Part shown: positions 17,306-26,027 of the stretch, in pieces
Numbering within the stretch: position 1 is the stretch's first letter
How the letters are laid out: the number at the start of each line of letters is the position of its first letter
Source: Pseudomonadota bacterium
GTDB lineage: Bacteria > Pseudomonadota > Alphaproteobacteria > Caulobacterales > Caulobacteraceae
Length of the DNA: 64,000 bases
Assembly (NCBI GenBank): GCA_020161365.1
Contig: JAIUNU010000005.1
Span: forward strand, 244,061-308,060
Direction: 5' to 3'
Made by a program: the position numbers and the translations under genes
The notes under the pieces: generated by a model
What the model was told of the DNA's origin: nothing
Databases searched by the model: none
The model's input: the letters and a program-made list of their open reading frames with translations, nothing else

Positions 17306-18580
17306 TCAGTCGACCATGGAATGCAGGAAGGCCAACTTCTCCACCGGCGGCAGCGGACCAGCCGCCTTCAGCAGTTTGAACGCCTCGTCGCTGGCCTCGA
17401 CGGTGTGGTCGATGTCGGCTTCTGTCATGGCGGCGGCGACGAACATGTTGTGCCAGGGGTGGAAGTAGACGCCTCGCTTGAGCAGGGCGTTGTTCCAGAA
17501 GTACGCCTTGGCGCCCGTCGGGTCCTCGTCAAACATGATCAGCGGCAATTGCGCGGGGCCGGTCTGGCGTAGGCTAAATCCGTGGCGGCCGGCGGTTTCG
17601 TGAAGGCCTTCCCGCAGGCGCTCGCCCAGGGCGATGGTGCGCTCAAGATAGTCGGTCTCGCCGATCAGCTTCAACGTCGCGAGCGACGCCGCCATCGGGG
17701 CTGCGGAGAACCAGTAAGAGCCCGTCGCATAGATGGTGGCGGCCGCGAATCGCGCCTTGTCAGCCCCCAGCAAGGCCGAGATCGGGTGGCCGTTGGCGAT
17801 GGCCTTGCCCCACGTCGACAGATCGGGCTTCACGCCCACCAGGGCCCAGCTGCAATCGCGCGTCAGGCGGAAGCCCGCGCGCACGTCGTCGACGATCAGC
17901 AAGGCCCCATGCTCGTCGCACAGTTCACGGGCCCGTCGAGCGTATTCGGGATTTGGCAGTTCCTGATCGACGAAGGTGTCGTGCTTGATCGGCGAGGCGA
18001 AGATCGCGGCCAGATCCGATCCGGCCGCCTTCACCGCCGCTTCGAGGCTTTCGACGTCATTGTACGTGTAGAAGACCTGGTTGGCGCGGTCGGCGTCCGT
18101 GACGCCGTTCTTCAGCGGCGTGCACCAGGGCGCGGCGCCGTGATAGGCGCCCTTGGCCAAGACGATGGTCTTCTTCTGGCTGAAGTTGCGGGCGATCATC
18201 ATCGCCATGGTCGTGGCGTCAGTGCCGTTCTTGCAGAACATCGCCCAGTCGGCATGGCTGACTTGGGCGGTGAAGGCTTCGGCCAAGGCGACCATGACCT
18301 CGCCGGGGCCGGTCATGGTGTCGCCCTGCTTCATCTGATCGACATAGGCCTGGTCGATGCCGGCGTGACCGTAGCCGAACAGGTTCGGACCATAGCCGCA
18401 GAGGAAGTCGATGTAGCGATTTCCGTCGACGTCCCAAAGATATGCGCCTTGCGCCCGGCCGAAGAACTGCGGGTAGTCGTCAGGCAGCATCATGACCGAC
18501 TGGTGGCCGTACATGCCATTGGGGATCACGGCCATGGCGCGCTCCTGCAGCGCCGCGTTCTTGCTGTTCGTCCAGGTCAA
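17306..18580 (-). CDS. class III PLP-dependent aminotransferase
   Basis: Fold-type I aminotransferase of the glutamate-1-semialdehyde/omega-transaminase class. Landmarks are NGMYGHQS, the PLP-phosphate loop KNGTDATTMAM, Asp in LIVDDVRAGFR and Schiff-base Lys259 in STWGKAIANGHP. The start is uncertain. A TTG at 18580 keeps the N-terminal helix expected for the family (424 aa) but leaves only 16 bases to the operator. An ATG at 18535 has a strong AGGAG six bases upstream (409 aa). It is transcribed divergently from the PfkB-aldolase pair with one palindrome between them, suggesting a shared pathway in which an amino compound is deaminated before phosphorylation and cleavage. Confidence 0.83.
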   Translation of the reverse strand: MTWTNSKNAALQERAMAVIPNGMYGHQSVMMLPDDYPQFFGRAQGAYLWDVDGNRYIDFLCGYGPNLFGYGHAGIDQAYVDQMKQGDTMTGPGEVMVALAEAFTAQVSHADWAMFCKNGTDATTMAMMIARNFSQKKTIVLAKGAYHGAAPWCTPLKNGVTDADRANQVFYTYNDVESLEAAVKAAGSDLAAIFASPIKHDTFVDQELPNPEYARRARELCDEHGALLIVDDVRAGFRLTRDCSWALVGVKPDLSTWGKAIANGHPISALLGADKARFAAATIYATGSYWFSAAPMAASLATLKLIGETDYLERTIALGERLREGLHETAGRHGFSLRQTGPAQLPLIMFDEDPTGAKAYFWNNALLKRGVYFHPWHNMFVAAAMTEADIDHTVEASDEAFKLLKAAGPLPPVEKLAFLHSMVD

Positions 18581-18596
18581 GTTCAGCCCCTATAAG

Positions 18597-18610
18597 ATAG
18601 TTTTGACTAT
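18597..18610. promoter_or_regulatory. palindromic operator, copy 2 (TetR regulon)
   Basis: ATAGT-TTTG-ACTAT, preceded by G (full left arm GATAGT). It lies between the divergent aminotransferase and PfkB kinase genes, 48 bp before the kinase start. Confidence 0.7.
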
Positions 18611-18658
18611 TATAATGGCTGATGCATATTGCGTGTCAATGCGTAGGGAGGGTGTTCG

Positions 18659-19603
18659 ATGAAGAACGGATTGGCATGCATTGGGCTGACGACCCTGGAT
18701 GTGGTCGCGCGCGCGATCGACGCGCTGCCAAAGGAGGAAGGAACGGGGCTGATCGAGGGCGTCTCCTGCGCGCCCGCCGGAACCGCGGGGGCTCCAGCCC
18801 TGCTGGCCGCGCGCCTGGGTTTGCCCAGCCGGCTGATCTCGGCTGTGGGGGATGACCTGACCGGCCGATTTATCCGCACGGCGTTGATCGATTTCGGCGT
18901 CGATGTCTCCGACTTGGAAATCCTGCCGGGTCTGCCCAGCTCAACGACCCTGCTGGCGGTTTCGTCCAGCGGCGTCCGTCCCGGCTTTCACGCGTTGGGC
19001 GCGGGCATGTTGGCCCGTGTGACGCCGAGCGCCCTCCAGGCGGTCTCCGAGGTCGGCTTCCTGCACTATGGCGGGATCGGCGGGCCCAAGCTCGATGGCG
19101 GGGAGGGGGTCTCGATCGTCCAGGCCGCCTCGCGCGCGGGCGCGATCGTCACCTGCGACCTCATCGCGCCGCAGCCTTCCGCGATCGAAGAGGTCCGCCG
19201 CCTGCTGCCGTACGTCGACTATTTCCTGCCGAGCGCCGTCGAGGCGGTGTTCCTGACCGGTCAGCAGGACCTGTTCGTCGCCGCCGAGACCTTCCGGTCG
19301 TGGGGCGCCAAGGGGTGCATTATCAAGAATGGGGCCCGAGGCTTGGTCGTGGCGCTGGATGGCGTGAGCAGCACCTTGCCGGCGTACGCGATTACGCCGA
19401 TCGACACGACCAGCTGCGGCGACTCGTTCTGCGCCGGCTTTATCGCCGCCCTGTCGCGCGGCTGGTCGCCGCTGGACGCCGCGCGCTTTGGCACGGCCAC
19501 GGCCGCGCTGGTCGCTCAGGGCTTGGCCACGCTGGGCAAGCTGGAGAGTTTCGAGGCCACCGAGACGGCGATGCGCCAGATGACCCTGAACGAGGCGGCG
19601 TGA
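18659..19603 (+). CDS. PfkB-family carbohydrate kinase
   Basis: Ribokinase-like kinase of 314 aa. It has the N-terminal substrate-binding region with Gly-rich APAGTAGAPALLAARLG and the C-terminal ATP/catalytic motif DTTSCGDSFCAGF, with catalytic Asp255. The usual DTTGAGD is altered to DTTSCGD (Gly-Ala replaced by Ser-Cys), which keeps the catalytic Asp. GGGAGGG precedes the ATG. It overlaps the aldolase by TGATG. Kinase followed by class II aldolase is a common pair for sugar or polyol catabolism: phosphorylate, then retro-aldol split. Confidence 0.85.
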   Translation: MKNGLACIGLTTLDVVARAIDALPKEEGTGLIEGVSCAPAGTAGAPALLAARLGLPSRLISAVGDDLTGRFIRTALIDFGVDVSDLEILPGLPSSTTLLAVSSSGVRPGFHALGAGMLARVTPSALQAVSEVGFLHYGGIGGPKLDGGEGVSIVQAASRAGAIVTCDLIAPQPSAIEEVRRLLPYVDYFLPSAVEAVFLTGQQDLFVAAETFRSWGAKGCIIKNGARGLVVALDGVSSTLPAYAITPIDTTSCGDSFCAGFIAALSRGWSPLDAARFGTATAALVAQGLATLGKLESFEATETAMRQMTLNEAA

Positions 19604-20253
19604 TGAGCGGCGCTCCCCAAGAAGCCGCCCTGCGCGCGCGCATGGTCGAGGTGATGCAGGCGATGGACGAGAGAGGCCTCAACAGAGGCACGTCCGGAAA
19701 CGTCTCCGTACGCTGTGGTCCCGACATGCTGGTCACGCCCAGCGGGATTCCGGCCGGACGGCTGAAGGCCGAGCACATGGTGCTGATCCGGTCGGATGGC
19801 TCTTCACCCGAAGGAGCGCTGAAACCGTCCAGCGAATGGCGGATGCACCAGGGCATTCTCGATCGTCGTCCTGATGTCGGCGCTGTGGCGCACTGCCACT
19901 CCCGTCACGCGACGATCCTGGCGTGCGCCGGCCGGCCTATTCCAGCGCTGCACTACATGGTCGCCGTCAGTGGCGGGAGCAGCGTGCCGGTCGCGCCCTA
20001 TGCGACGTTCGGCTCGGTCGAGCTGGCGCAGGCGGTGGTGGACGCTCTGGACGGCCGCTACGCCGCGCTGATGGCCAACCATGGGCAGATCGTCGCCGCG
20101 CCCAATCTCGACTTCGCCCTGGCCATCGCCGAGGAGGTCGAAGAGCAGGCGGCCGTTTACTGGGGAACTCTGGCGATCGGCGGGCCCACCCTGCTGGCCG
20201 AGGACGAAATGGACCGCATCCTGCTTCGGTTCAAATCCTACGGACAGCGCTGA
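19603..20253 (+). CDS. class II (fuculose-1-phosphate-type) aldolase
   Basis: Zinc aldolase or decarboxylase of 216 aa of the AraD/FucA family. Motifs are GTSGNVSVR, TPSGI, the catalytic Glu78 in SSEWRMH, zinc ligands His97-x-His99 in AHCHSRHATI and His160 in MANHGQIV. It is translationally coupled to the PfkB kinase. It most likely splits the phosphorylated product into a C3 phosphate and an aldehyde (inference from family and pairing). Confidence 0.87.
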   Translation: MSGAPQEAALRARMVEVMQAMDERGLNRGTSGNVSVRCGPDMLVTPSGIPAGRLKAEHMVLIRSDGSSPEGALKPSSEWRMHQGILDRRPDVGAVAHCHSRHATILACAGRPIPALHYMVAVSGGSSVPVAPYATFGSVELAQAVVDALDGRYAALMANHGQIVAAPNLDFALAIAEEVEEQAAVYWGTLAIGGPTLLAEDEMDRILLRFKSYGQR

Positions 20254-20340
20254 TCGCAGAGGCGCGCGCCGTCTCCGCAAAGCTGCTTCATCCGGCGGCG
20301 AGCGGAGGCGGCGGGCGTGACCCCGATCCAGATCCTGAGG

Positions 20341-20367
20341 GGCCGCCCCGCCGTCGACTGGGCGGCC
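20341..20367 (-). terminator. possible stem-loop terminator between convergent genes
   Basis: GGCCGCCC / GGGCGGCC 8-bp stem with an 11-nt loop, between the aldolase stop and the convergent TBDR stop. There is no T-tract, so this is weak. Confidence 0.3.
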
Positions 20368-20377
20368 TCCGAACCGT

Positions 20378-22633
20378 TCAGTAGCGGTAGCGCAGGAACA
20401 CGCCCAGGCTTCTGGGCCGGTTGTAGCTCAGAAGGTCCTCGCCGAGGCTGTCGATGTTCGAGATCGCCACCGTATAGGTCTTGTCGAACAGGTTGCGGGC
20501 GAAGGCGCCGGCTTCGAGCCTCTGGTCAGGCGAACGCCAGCTGAGCTGGGCGCCGGCGATCCAGACCGCGTCCTGGGACAGGCGCGGCGTGTTCGAGTTG
20601 TCGAAGTAGATCTTCGACGCGTAGTTGGCGTCGACATTGGCCACGATCGCGGCGCCGTTCGCCAGGGGCGCGACCCAGGTTGCGGCGGTGTTGAACGTCA
20701 CCTTCGGCGATTGCGGCAGCCAGTTGCCGGTGTAGTCCTTCCCCTCGGAGACGTATTCGCCGTATTTGGCGTGCAGCAGCGACAGGCCTGCGGTCAGGGT
20801 CAGCGGCTGGATGGGCCGCGCGGTGATCTCGGCCTCGCCGCCATAGACCTTGGAGTTGGCCGCGTTGCTGAGCACCAGCACGGTTAGGCCGTTGCGGACC
20901 GTCTGCGCGAAGACCTGCTGGTTCTTGTAGTCGTAGTAGAAACCCGAGACGTTCAGGCGCACCCGACGATCAAAGAACTCCGACTTCATGCCCAGTTCGT
21001 AGGCGTCGAGCGTCTCGTTCTTGTAGGGCTCCATCTGGGCGGCCGTGGTCGCCATCCCGCCGAAGAAGCCGCCGCTCTTATAGCCACGGTTGTAGGTGGC
21101 GTAGACGTTGGTATCGTCACTGACGGCGTAGCGCAGGCCCAGGCGCCCCGACACGGCCGAGAAGGTCTTGCTCTGCTTTGAAGTGAGAATGACGACCAGG
21201 CCGTCATCGGCTTGGCTTCTGTAATCGATGGACTTGTCGTCGGCGGACCAGCGCAGGCCCGCCGTGCCGGTCAGCCGGTCGGTCAGCTTGTAGTCGGCCT
21301 GGCCGAACAGGGCGTAGCCCTTGGTCTTCTGGGTGTAGGGGTAGCCGAAGACCGCGACGCTGTTCTGAAGGCTGATGCCGGTGGGATTGCCGGGCGTTGT
21401 GAACAGCGGGCGCAGGTCGCGCAGGACGTCCTGGCGGGTGTTGTCCTGAACCTGCTCGTCCATGTAGTAGCCGCCGAGGACCCAGTTCAGGCGCGCGGAG
21501 GCGTCGTCGGACTGCAGTCGCAGCTCCTGGGTGAACTGACGCTGGCGGGACCGGTAGTTGATCTCAAGCATGCGCGCCGGGCTGGCGTCGGTGTTCTCGA
21601 GGTCGTTGCGGTGCGCCCACTGCCATGCCGTCACCGCGATCAGGGACATGCCGCCTAGTTTCCAAGTGGCCTGGCTGGACGCTCCGAACAGGTCGACCTT
21701 GTCCTTGCCTTCCAGGTTGGCGTCGACAGCGCGTGGATTTTTGTCGGTGTCGGCGTAGCCGAACAGGTCCGCGCACTGGCCGCTGGAATAGGCCGAGCTT
21801 GCGCAGAAGCCATCAGGACCCGTTGCGGCCGCAGTCTTCGGGAAGAGCGCCCTGTGTTGCGGGGCGGTGGCGTCGCCGCGATTGACGTACCGGTTGACCT
21901 GCGCCAGCAGCTCGAAGTCCGAGCTCGGCGTGTAGAGCATCGAAAGGCGGCCCGCCCAATGGTCGGCGGCGCCGAGATCGTGACCTGTGACGCGGTTGTG
22001 GATGTAGCCGTCGTCCTTGACGTACTGGGCGGCGGCCCGGACGGCGAGCTTGTCGGCCACGATCGGGCCGCCCACGGCGAGCTCGGCGTTGACGGCGTTG
22101 AAGCTGCCGTACTCGAGCGACGCGTCGGCGCCGAAGGTCTGGCTGGGACGCTTGGTGGTGATGTTGATCGCGCCGCCATTGGTATTGCGGCCGTAGAGGG
22201 TGCCTTGCGGACCACGCAGCACCTCGACCTGGGCGAGATCGAAGAAGCCCGCCATCTGGGCCAGGGGCGAGCCTATATAGACGCCGTCGACATAGACGCC
22301 GACGCCGCTGGAAGCGTTGGGGTTGAAGTCGCTGAGGCCCACGCCGCGGATGTAGATCTTGGGGTTGGCGGCCGCGTCGGCGGAGCTGATCCGCATCCCC
22401 GGCGCCAGATTGTTGAGGGCCAGGACGTCCTTCACGCCGCGGGCGGCGAGCGCGTCGCTGGTCAGCGCGGTCACCGACACCGGCACGTCTTGCAGGTTTT
22501 CGGAACGCTTCTGGGCGGTGACGACGATCTCCGCGATCGCCGTGTCGTCCTGCGGGGCTTGCTGGGCCTGAGCCGCAGCGGCCCCGGCTGACAGCGCCAG
22601 AACGGCGCAGCCCAGGAACATAGACGCTTTCAT
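20378..22633 (-). CDS. TonB-dependent receptor
   Basis: Outer-membrane receptor of 751 aa. It has a signal peptide (first about 22 residues, ending AAAAQAQ), then a TonB-box-like EIVVTAQKR, a plug with VEVLRGPQGTLYGRNTNGGA and a barrel ending LGVFLRYRY. This is the FyuA/CirA-like, general-substrate type common in Caulobacter and Sphingomonads. GGGGAGAAGAG precedes the ATG at 22633. A copy of the palindromic operator lies 49 bp upstream. It is probably the outer-membrane entry route for the substrate of the 15.5-26 kb locus. Confidence 0.9.
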   Translation of the reverse strand: MKASMFLGCAVLALSAGAAAAQAQQAPQDDTAIAEIVVTAQKRSENLQDVPVSVTALTSDALAARGVKDVLALNNLAPGMRISSADAAANPKIYIRGVGLSDFNPNASSGVGVYVDGVYIGSPLAQMAGFFDLAQVEVLRGPQGTLYGRNTNGGAINITTKRPSQTFGADASLEYGSFNAVNAELAVGGPIVADKLAVRAAAQYVKDDGYIHNRVTGHDLGAADHWAGRLSMLYTPSSDFELLAQVNRYVNRGDATAPQHRALFPKTAAATGPDGFCASSAYSSGQCADLFGYADTDKNPRAVDANLEGKDKVDLFGASSQATWKLGGMSLIAVTAWQWAHRNDLENTDASPARMLEINYRSRQRQFTQELRLQSDDASARLNWVLGGYYMDEQVQDNTRQDVLRDLRPLFTTPGNPTGISLQNSVAVFGYPYTQKTKGYALFGQADYKLTDRLTGTAGLRWSADDKSIDYRSQADDGLVVILTSKQSKTFSAVSGRLGLRYAVSDDTNVYATYNRGYKSGGFFGGMATTAAQMEPYKNETLDAYELGMKSEFFDRRVRLNVSGFYYDYKNQQVFAQTVRNGLTVLVLSNAANSKVYGGEAEITARPIQPLTLTAGLSLLHAKYGEYVSEGKDYTGNWLPQSPKVTFNTAATWVAPLANGAAIVANVDANYASKIYFDNSNTPRLSQDAVWIAGAQLSWRSPDQRLEAGAFARNLFDKTYTVAISNIDSLGEDLLSYNRPRSLGVFLRYRY

Positions 22634-22681
22634 ACTCTTCTCCCCTTACATCCAGTACTCCGACCGGTGACGGCCATTACG

Positions 22682-22695
22682 ATAATAAAAACTAT
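22682..22695. promoter_or_regulatory. palindromic operator, copy 3 (TetR regulon)
   Basis: ATAAT-AAAA-ACTAT flanked by G and C; one mismatch from consensus. It lies upstream of the minus-strand TonB receptor. Confidence 0.65.
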
Positions 22696-22877
22696 CTCGA
22701 TGCAAGGGGGCCGCGCGCAAGCGGTCGCAATACCGCGCGACGCGCGGCCGTCATGGCGCCCAGTTAGCGGGCGGGGATTGGGTAAAAAGCGCTCTTAGAA
22801 CAGCGCAAAGCCGCGCCCGAGGCGCTGGCGAGCACGGGCGTTCGGATCGATCCGACCTTGCCCTTGGGCTATCAGTT

Positions 22878-23525
22878 CTAGGCCAGCTGCGCCCGACGGG
22901 GGAGGTCGAAATGGTAGCGGCCGATCATCCAGGCGACTTCCTCGATGACCATGTCTTCGTCGAGCTCGGGGTCTTCGACCAGCATTTCCATGGCCGCGTA
23001 GCTCATCAGTTCGGAGACCCGCATCGATAGCTTGAGACGCTCCTCGTCGACTGCGGGACCATCCTGCAGTCGGAACGCGTAGATCCGGTCCAGCACTGCG
23101 GTGCGCGATTGGACACGGACGTCCTGGAGCGGCGGCAGCGCCCGGATCGCCCTCAAGATCCAGAGGCCGCCGGGAAAGGCGCGGGTGACGCTGATGATGT
23201 CCTTCTGCAGCCGGATGTGGCTTTCAACGGCTGCGGAGAGCGTTGTCCAGTGGGCGCCGCCGGACTCGACCCAGGCGAAGACGACCTGGTCTTGGGCGTC
23301 CATCAGTCGCCGGGTCAGCTCCGTCAGGAGCGCGTACTTGTTGGGAAAGTAGCGATAGAGGGCCGGCGGCGTCAGGCCCGCGCGCTCGCAGACCAGGTTG
23401 GTGGTCAAGCGCTCGAAGCCTACCTCGGCCAGCAGTTCTCCGGCGGTCGCCAGAATCGCTTCGAAGGTATTGATGCCGTTGCGCCGGGAGGGTCGCGACT
23501 TGGCTTCGAGTTCGGGCTTGCTCAC
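22878..23525 (-). CDS. TetR-family transcriptional regulator
   Basis: Regulator of 215 aa with the TetR helix-turn-helix at residues about 20-65 (AILATAGELLAEVGFERLTT, then AGLTPPALYRYFPNKYALL). I chose the GTG at 23525 with AAGGA upstream; a TTG at 23576 would add 17 residues. It lies between two genes carrying the palindrome (TBDR and MFS) and is the only TetR protein inside the 15.5-26 kb locus, so it is the best candidate to bind all five sites. The ligand is probably the pathway substrate or an intermediate. Confidence 0.85.
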   Translation of the reverse strand: MSKPELEAKSRPSRRNGINTFEAILATAGELLAEVGFERLTTNLVCERAGLTPPALYRYFPNKYALLTELTRRLMDAQDQVVFAWVESGGAHWTTLSAAVESHIRLQKDIISVTRAFPGGLWILRAIRALPPLQDVRVQSRTAVLDRIYAFRLQDGPAVDEERLKLSMRVSELMSYAAMEMLVEDPELDEDMVIEEVAWMIGRYHFDLPRRAQLA

Positions 23526-23703
23526 CAGATGTCCTTGAAGAGGGCCGCAGGCCAGCGACCCATTGTCAGATAGCAATACCCAAGCAGGAAGAGAACCGTT
23601 CGCGGCGAGGCGTGTCCGTGAATGGTGTTCAGCTCGCCCTTCCGCCGCTCACGACCACGGATAACGAGCCATCGCCCTGAAGCTGGTTGACGGCTTATTT
23701 GTG

Positions 23704-23717
23704 ATAGTAAAAACTAA
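23704..23717. promoter_or_regulatory. palindromic operator, copy 4 (TetR regulon)
   Basis: ATAGT-AAAA-ACTAA preceded by G; one mismatch from consensus. It lies in the divergent region between the TetR gene and the MFS gene and could serve both. Confidence 0.65.
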
Positions 23718-23774
23718 CTCTATGTGCGGGTATGGGTTCGGCGCAAGTTCGACCCAGAGCCTAGGGGGAAGTGC

Positions 23775-25019
23775 ATGTCGGCCGAGGTCATCCAAGCGCG
23801 TGGTTCAAACGCCGATGGCGGCTGGATCGGCCAGCGCCCGACAGCGATCCAGATCGCGGCCTTCCTTATGGTGGGCTCGATCGCTCTGATCATGGCCGGC
23901 GTTCAGCCGGTGGTGCTGGGCGGGTTGGTCTCGGCCGGGCGCCTCAATGTCAGCCAACTGGGCTGGAGCGTGACGGTCGAGTTTCTTGCCATAGGCCTGG
24001 GCGTCGGCATGGCGGACGCCCTGTTGCCCCCGCGCCGTCTCAGGCAGATCGGCCTGGCCGCTGCGCTCGCCTTGGCTGCGATCAACTTCGCCGCGTTGGA
24101 GGTGTCAGGGCTCGGCGTCGTGGTGGCGCGCGGTTTCGCCGGGCTCGCCGAGGGCGCTATCGTCTGGCTGACCACCCTGATGATCGTGCGCTCGCCCAAC
24201 CCAGGACGCTGGAGCGGAATCTTCCTGATCAGTCAGGCGCTCCTGCAAGTCGCATGTGCGGCCGGCATACCAATTTTGATATCACCTTCGCTCGGCGCCA
24301 ATGCGGGGTTTGTGACCCTGGGCGCTGGCGCTGTCCTGGCGGGGGGCGCAGCGCTTGCCCTGCCAGCCCGTCTTGCGCCGCTGGCGGGAAACAAGATCGA
24401 CGAGCCCGTGCTTGCCGAGCCTATACCCAAGGCGGCCTATGTCAGCCTCGCCGCTGTTTTCTTCCTGTTTTCATTCTTCATCGGGTTTCTGGCCTACCTT
24501 GAGCAGTTGGCCAGTCAGTCGGGCTTGAGCCCCGTGCAGGGCGGTCTGGCTGTCGCCCTGGCCCTGGGCTGCTCGATCGCCGGCTCGGGGCTCGGGGCCA
24601 CGCTGGCGGAACGCATCCCCTATCATCGCGCCTTCATGGCCTGCCTTCCGGCTTTTCTTTTTGTGCTGATGGGCCTGTGGGTCTTGCCGGCCCCCACCGC
24701 CTTTATCGCCTTTGCCGCCCTGCACGGACTGGCTTGGGGATTCCTGCAGACCTTGCAGGCGCCGTTTGTCATCGAATCTGATCCTTCGCGCCGCGCGGCC
24801 CTCCTGGCGCCGAGCGTCCAGGCCGTCGGCGCGGCCGGTGGGCCGATGCTGTGCTCCTTCTTCGTCAGCGCCCACGAGGTGCGGGGCGCCCTGGTCGTGG
24901 CGGGCGCTTGCCTGATGGTCTCGTTCCTTCTGGCGATGACGCTTTGGCTTTGGCGTGTCCGTCGCCGCGCCGAGTCCGCGCTCGCCGCAAAGCTGGGGCC
25001 AGCGCGCGGCGGGATCTGA
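23775..25019 (+). CDS. MFS transporter
   Basis: Inner-membrane transporter of 414 aa with about twelve hydrophobic segments and a C-terminal Arg-rich tail (WRVRRRAESALAAK). The ATG at 23775 has GGGGGAA seven bases upstream; the longer frame from 23724 was rejected. It is divergent from the TetR regulator with an operator in between. It probably takes the regulon's substrate across the inner membrane. It is not similar at a glance to the MFS at 2717. Confidence 0.85.
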   Translation: MSAEVIQARGSNADGGWIGQRPTAIQIAAFLMVGSIALIMAGVQPVVLGGLVSAGRLNVSQLGWSVTVEFLAIGLGVGMADALLPPRRLRQIGLAAALALAAINFAALEVSGLGVVVARGFAGLAEGAIVWLTTLMIVRSPNPGRWSGIFLISQALLQVACAAGIPILISPSLGANAGFVTLGAGAVLAGGAALALPARLAPLAGNKIDEPVLAEPIPKAAYVSLAAVFFLFSFFIGFLAYLEQLASQSGLSPVQGGLAVALALGCSIAGSGLGATLAERIPYHRAFMACLPAFLFVLMGLWVLPAPTAFIAFAALHGLAWGFLQTLQAPFVIESDPSRRAALLAPSVQAVGAAGGPMLCSFFVSAHEVRGALVVAGACLMVSFLLAMTLWLWRVRRRAESALAAKLGPARGGI

Positions 25020-25110
25020 ACAGACCGTCCCAAGCGTGTCGCCAAGAGGGGCGATGTTGCTGCAGTCACGAAGGGCGCCAGACACCAGACGCTGACGCCC
25101 TAGCTGGCGA

Positions 25111-25953
25111 TCAGGTCGCGGGCGCCAGGGAGAGCTTCGTCTCAACCTCGGCCGCGAGCGCCCGGTCGTCGTGCCGCCAGGGGTGAAAGCCCGGGAGATA
25201 CCAGGCCAGATAGGGGCCCAGGACCTGACGGAACAGGCCCGGTGCGAACACGAGATAGCGTACCAGACGCCACCAGCTCCCGGCGTTGTCGATCTCGTCC
25301 TGCTTGAACAGCAAGCCGATGTCCCGGAAGCGCTCCTTCCAGAAATCGGTCGTCACCTTCCGCATCACCATCGCGCGAAAGAGCCAGCGCTTGAACGGCG
25401 AGAGGTCCCTCGTGACGAACAGGAAGGTGTCGAAGGCCACGCCCTTGTGCTCGATCTCCTCGACGCTGTGCCAGGCCCAGAGACGGCGCAACTCCTCGGG
25501 AAAGTCCTTGAAGTGGCGCGGGTCGCTCAGCCAGGCGTGCGCGAAGATGCCGGTGAAATGCTCCAGCGCGGCCGTGACGGCCAGCTCGACTTCCGGGCCC
25601 GCGTCCTTGCTGGCCTGGATATCCTTGCGGATCAGCGCGTCGATCTCCTTGGTCTCGTAACCGCCCGCAGCGACCTGCCGATTGAACGCCATGTGCTCGC
25701 GTGAGTGAAACGCTTCCTGTTGCGCGAACTCCTCGACCTGGCTGCGCAGGGGCTCGGGCAGCTCCGGCAGATACCGCCGCACGCTGTTGACGAAGAAGGA
25801 CTCGCCCTGAGGGAAGGTCAGCGACAGGGCGTTGAAGAACGTGGTGACGACAGGGTCGCCCCCACACCACCATCGCGGGTAGGCCTCGCCTCGCCCGAAG
25901 GCGACATCGCGCGGCTGAATCTTCAAGTCAGCGGGGCTTTCGACAGCGGTCAT
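25111..25953 (-). CDS. PF10118-type metal-dependent hydrolase family, ferritin-like di-metal motif
   Basis: Protein of 280 aa of the family usually called predicted metal-dependent hydrolase (PF10118). The acidic/His pattern matches a ferritin-like di-iron site: Glu51, Glu80-x-x-His83, Glu131 and Glu166-x-x-His169. A redox or oxygenase role is therefore as plausible as hydrolysis. A perfect AAGGAGG precedes the ATG at 25953. The perfect copy of the palindromic operator lies 45 bp upstream, making it a regulon member. No signal peptide; the C-terminal half has amphipathic, Trp-rich helices. Confidence 0.75.
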   Translation of the reverse strand: MTAVESPADLKIQPRDVAFGRGEAYPRWWCGGDPVVTTFFNALSLTFPQGESFFVNSVRRYLPELPEPLRSQVEEFAQQEAFHSREHMAFNRQVAAGGYETKEIDALIRKDIQASKDAGPEVELAVTAALEHFTGIFAHAWLSDPRHFKDFPEELRRLWAWHSVEEIEHKGVAFDTFLFVTRDLSPFKRWLFRAMVMRKVTTDFWKERFRDIGLLFKQDEIDNAGSWWRLVRYLVFAPGLFRQVLGPYLAWYLPGFHPWRHDDRALAAEVETKLSLAPAT

Positions 25954-25997
25954 GCAATCCTCCTTGCGGGTTACAAGGCGAAGGTGACACACATTAT

Positions 25998-26013
25998 GAT
26001 AGTTTCAACTATC
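25998..26013. promoter_or_regulatory. palindromic operator, copy 5 (TetR regulon)
   Basis: GATAGT-TTCA-ACTATC, fully symmetric arms; the best copy. It lies 45 bp before the PF10118 gene and 15 bp past the rutA stop. Confidence 0.72.
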
Positions 26014-26027
26014 AAATGACGCCGACG

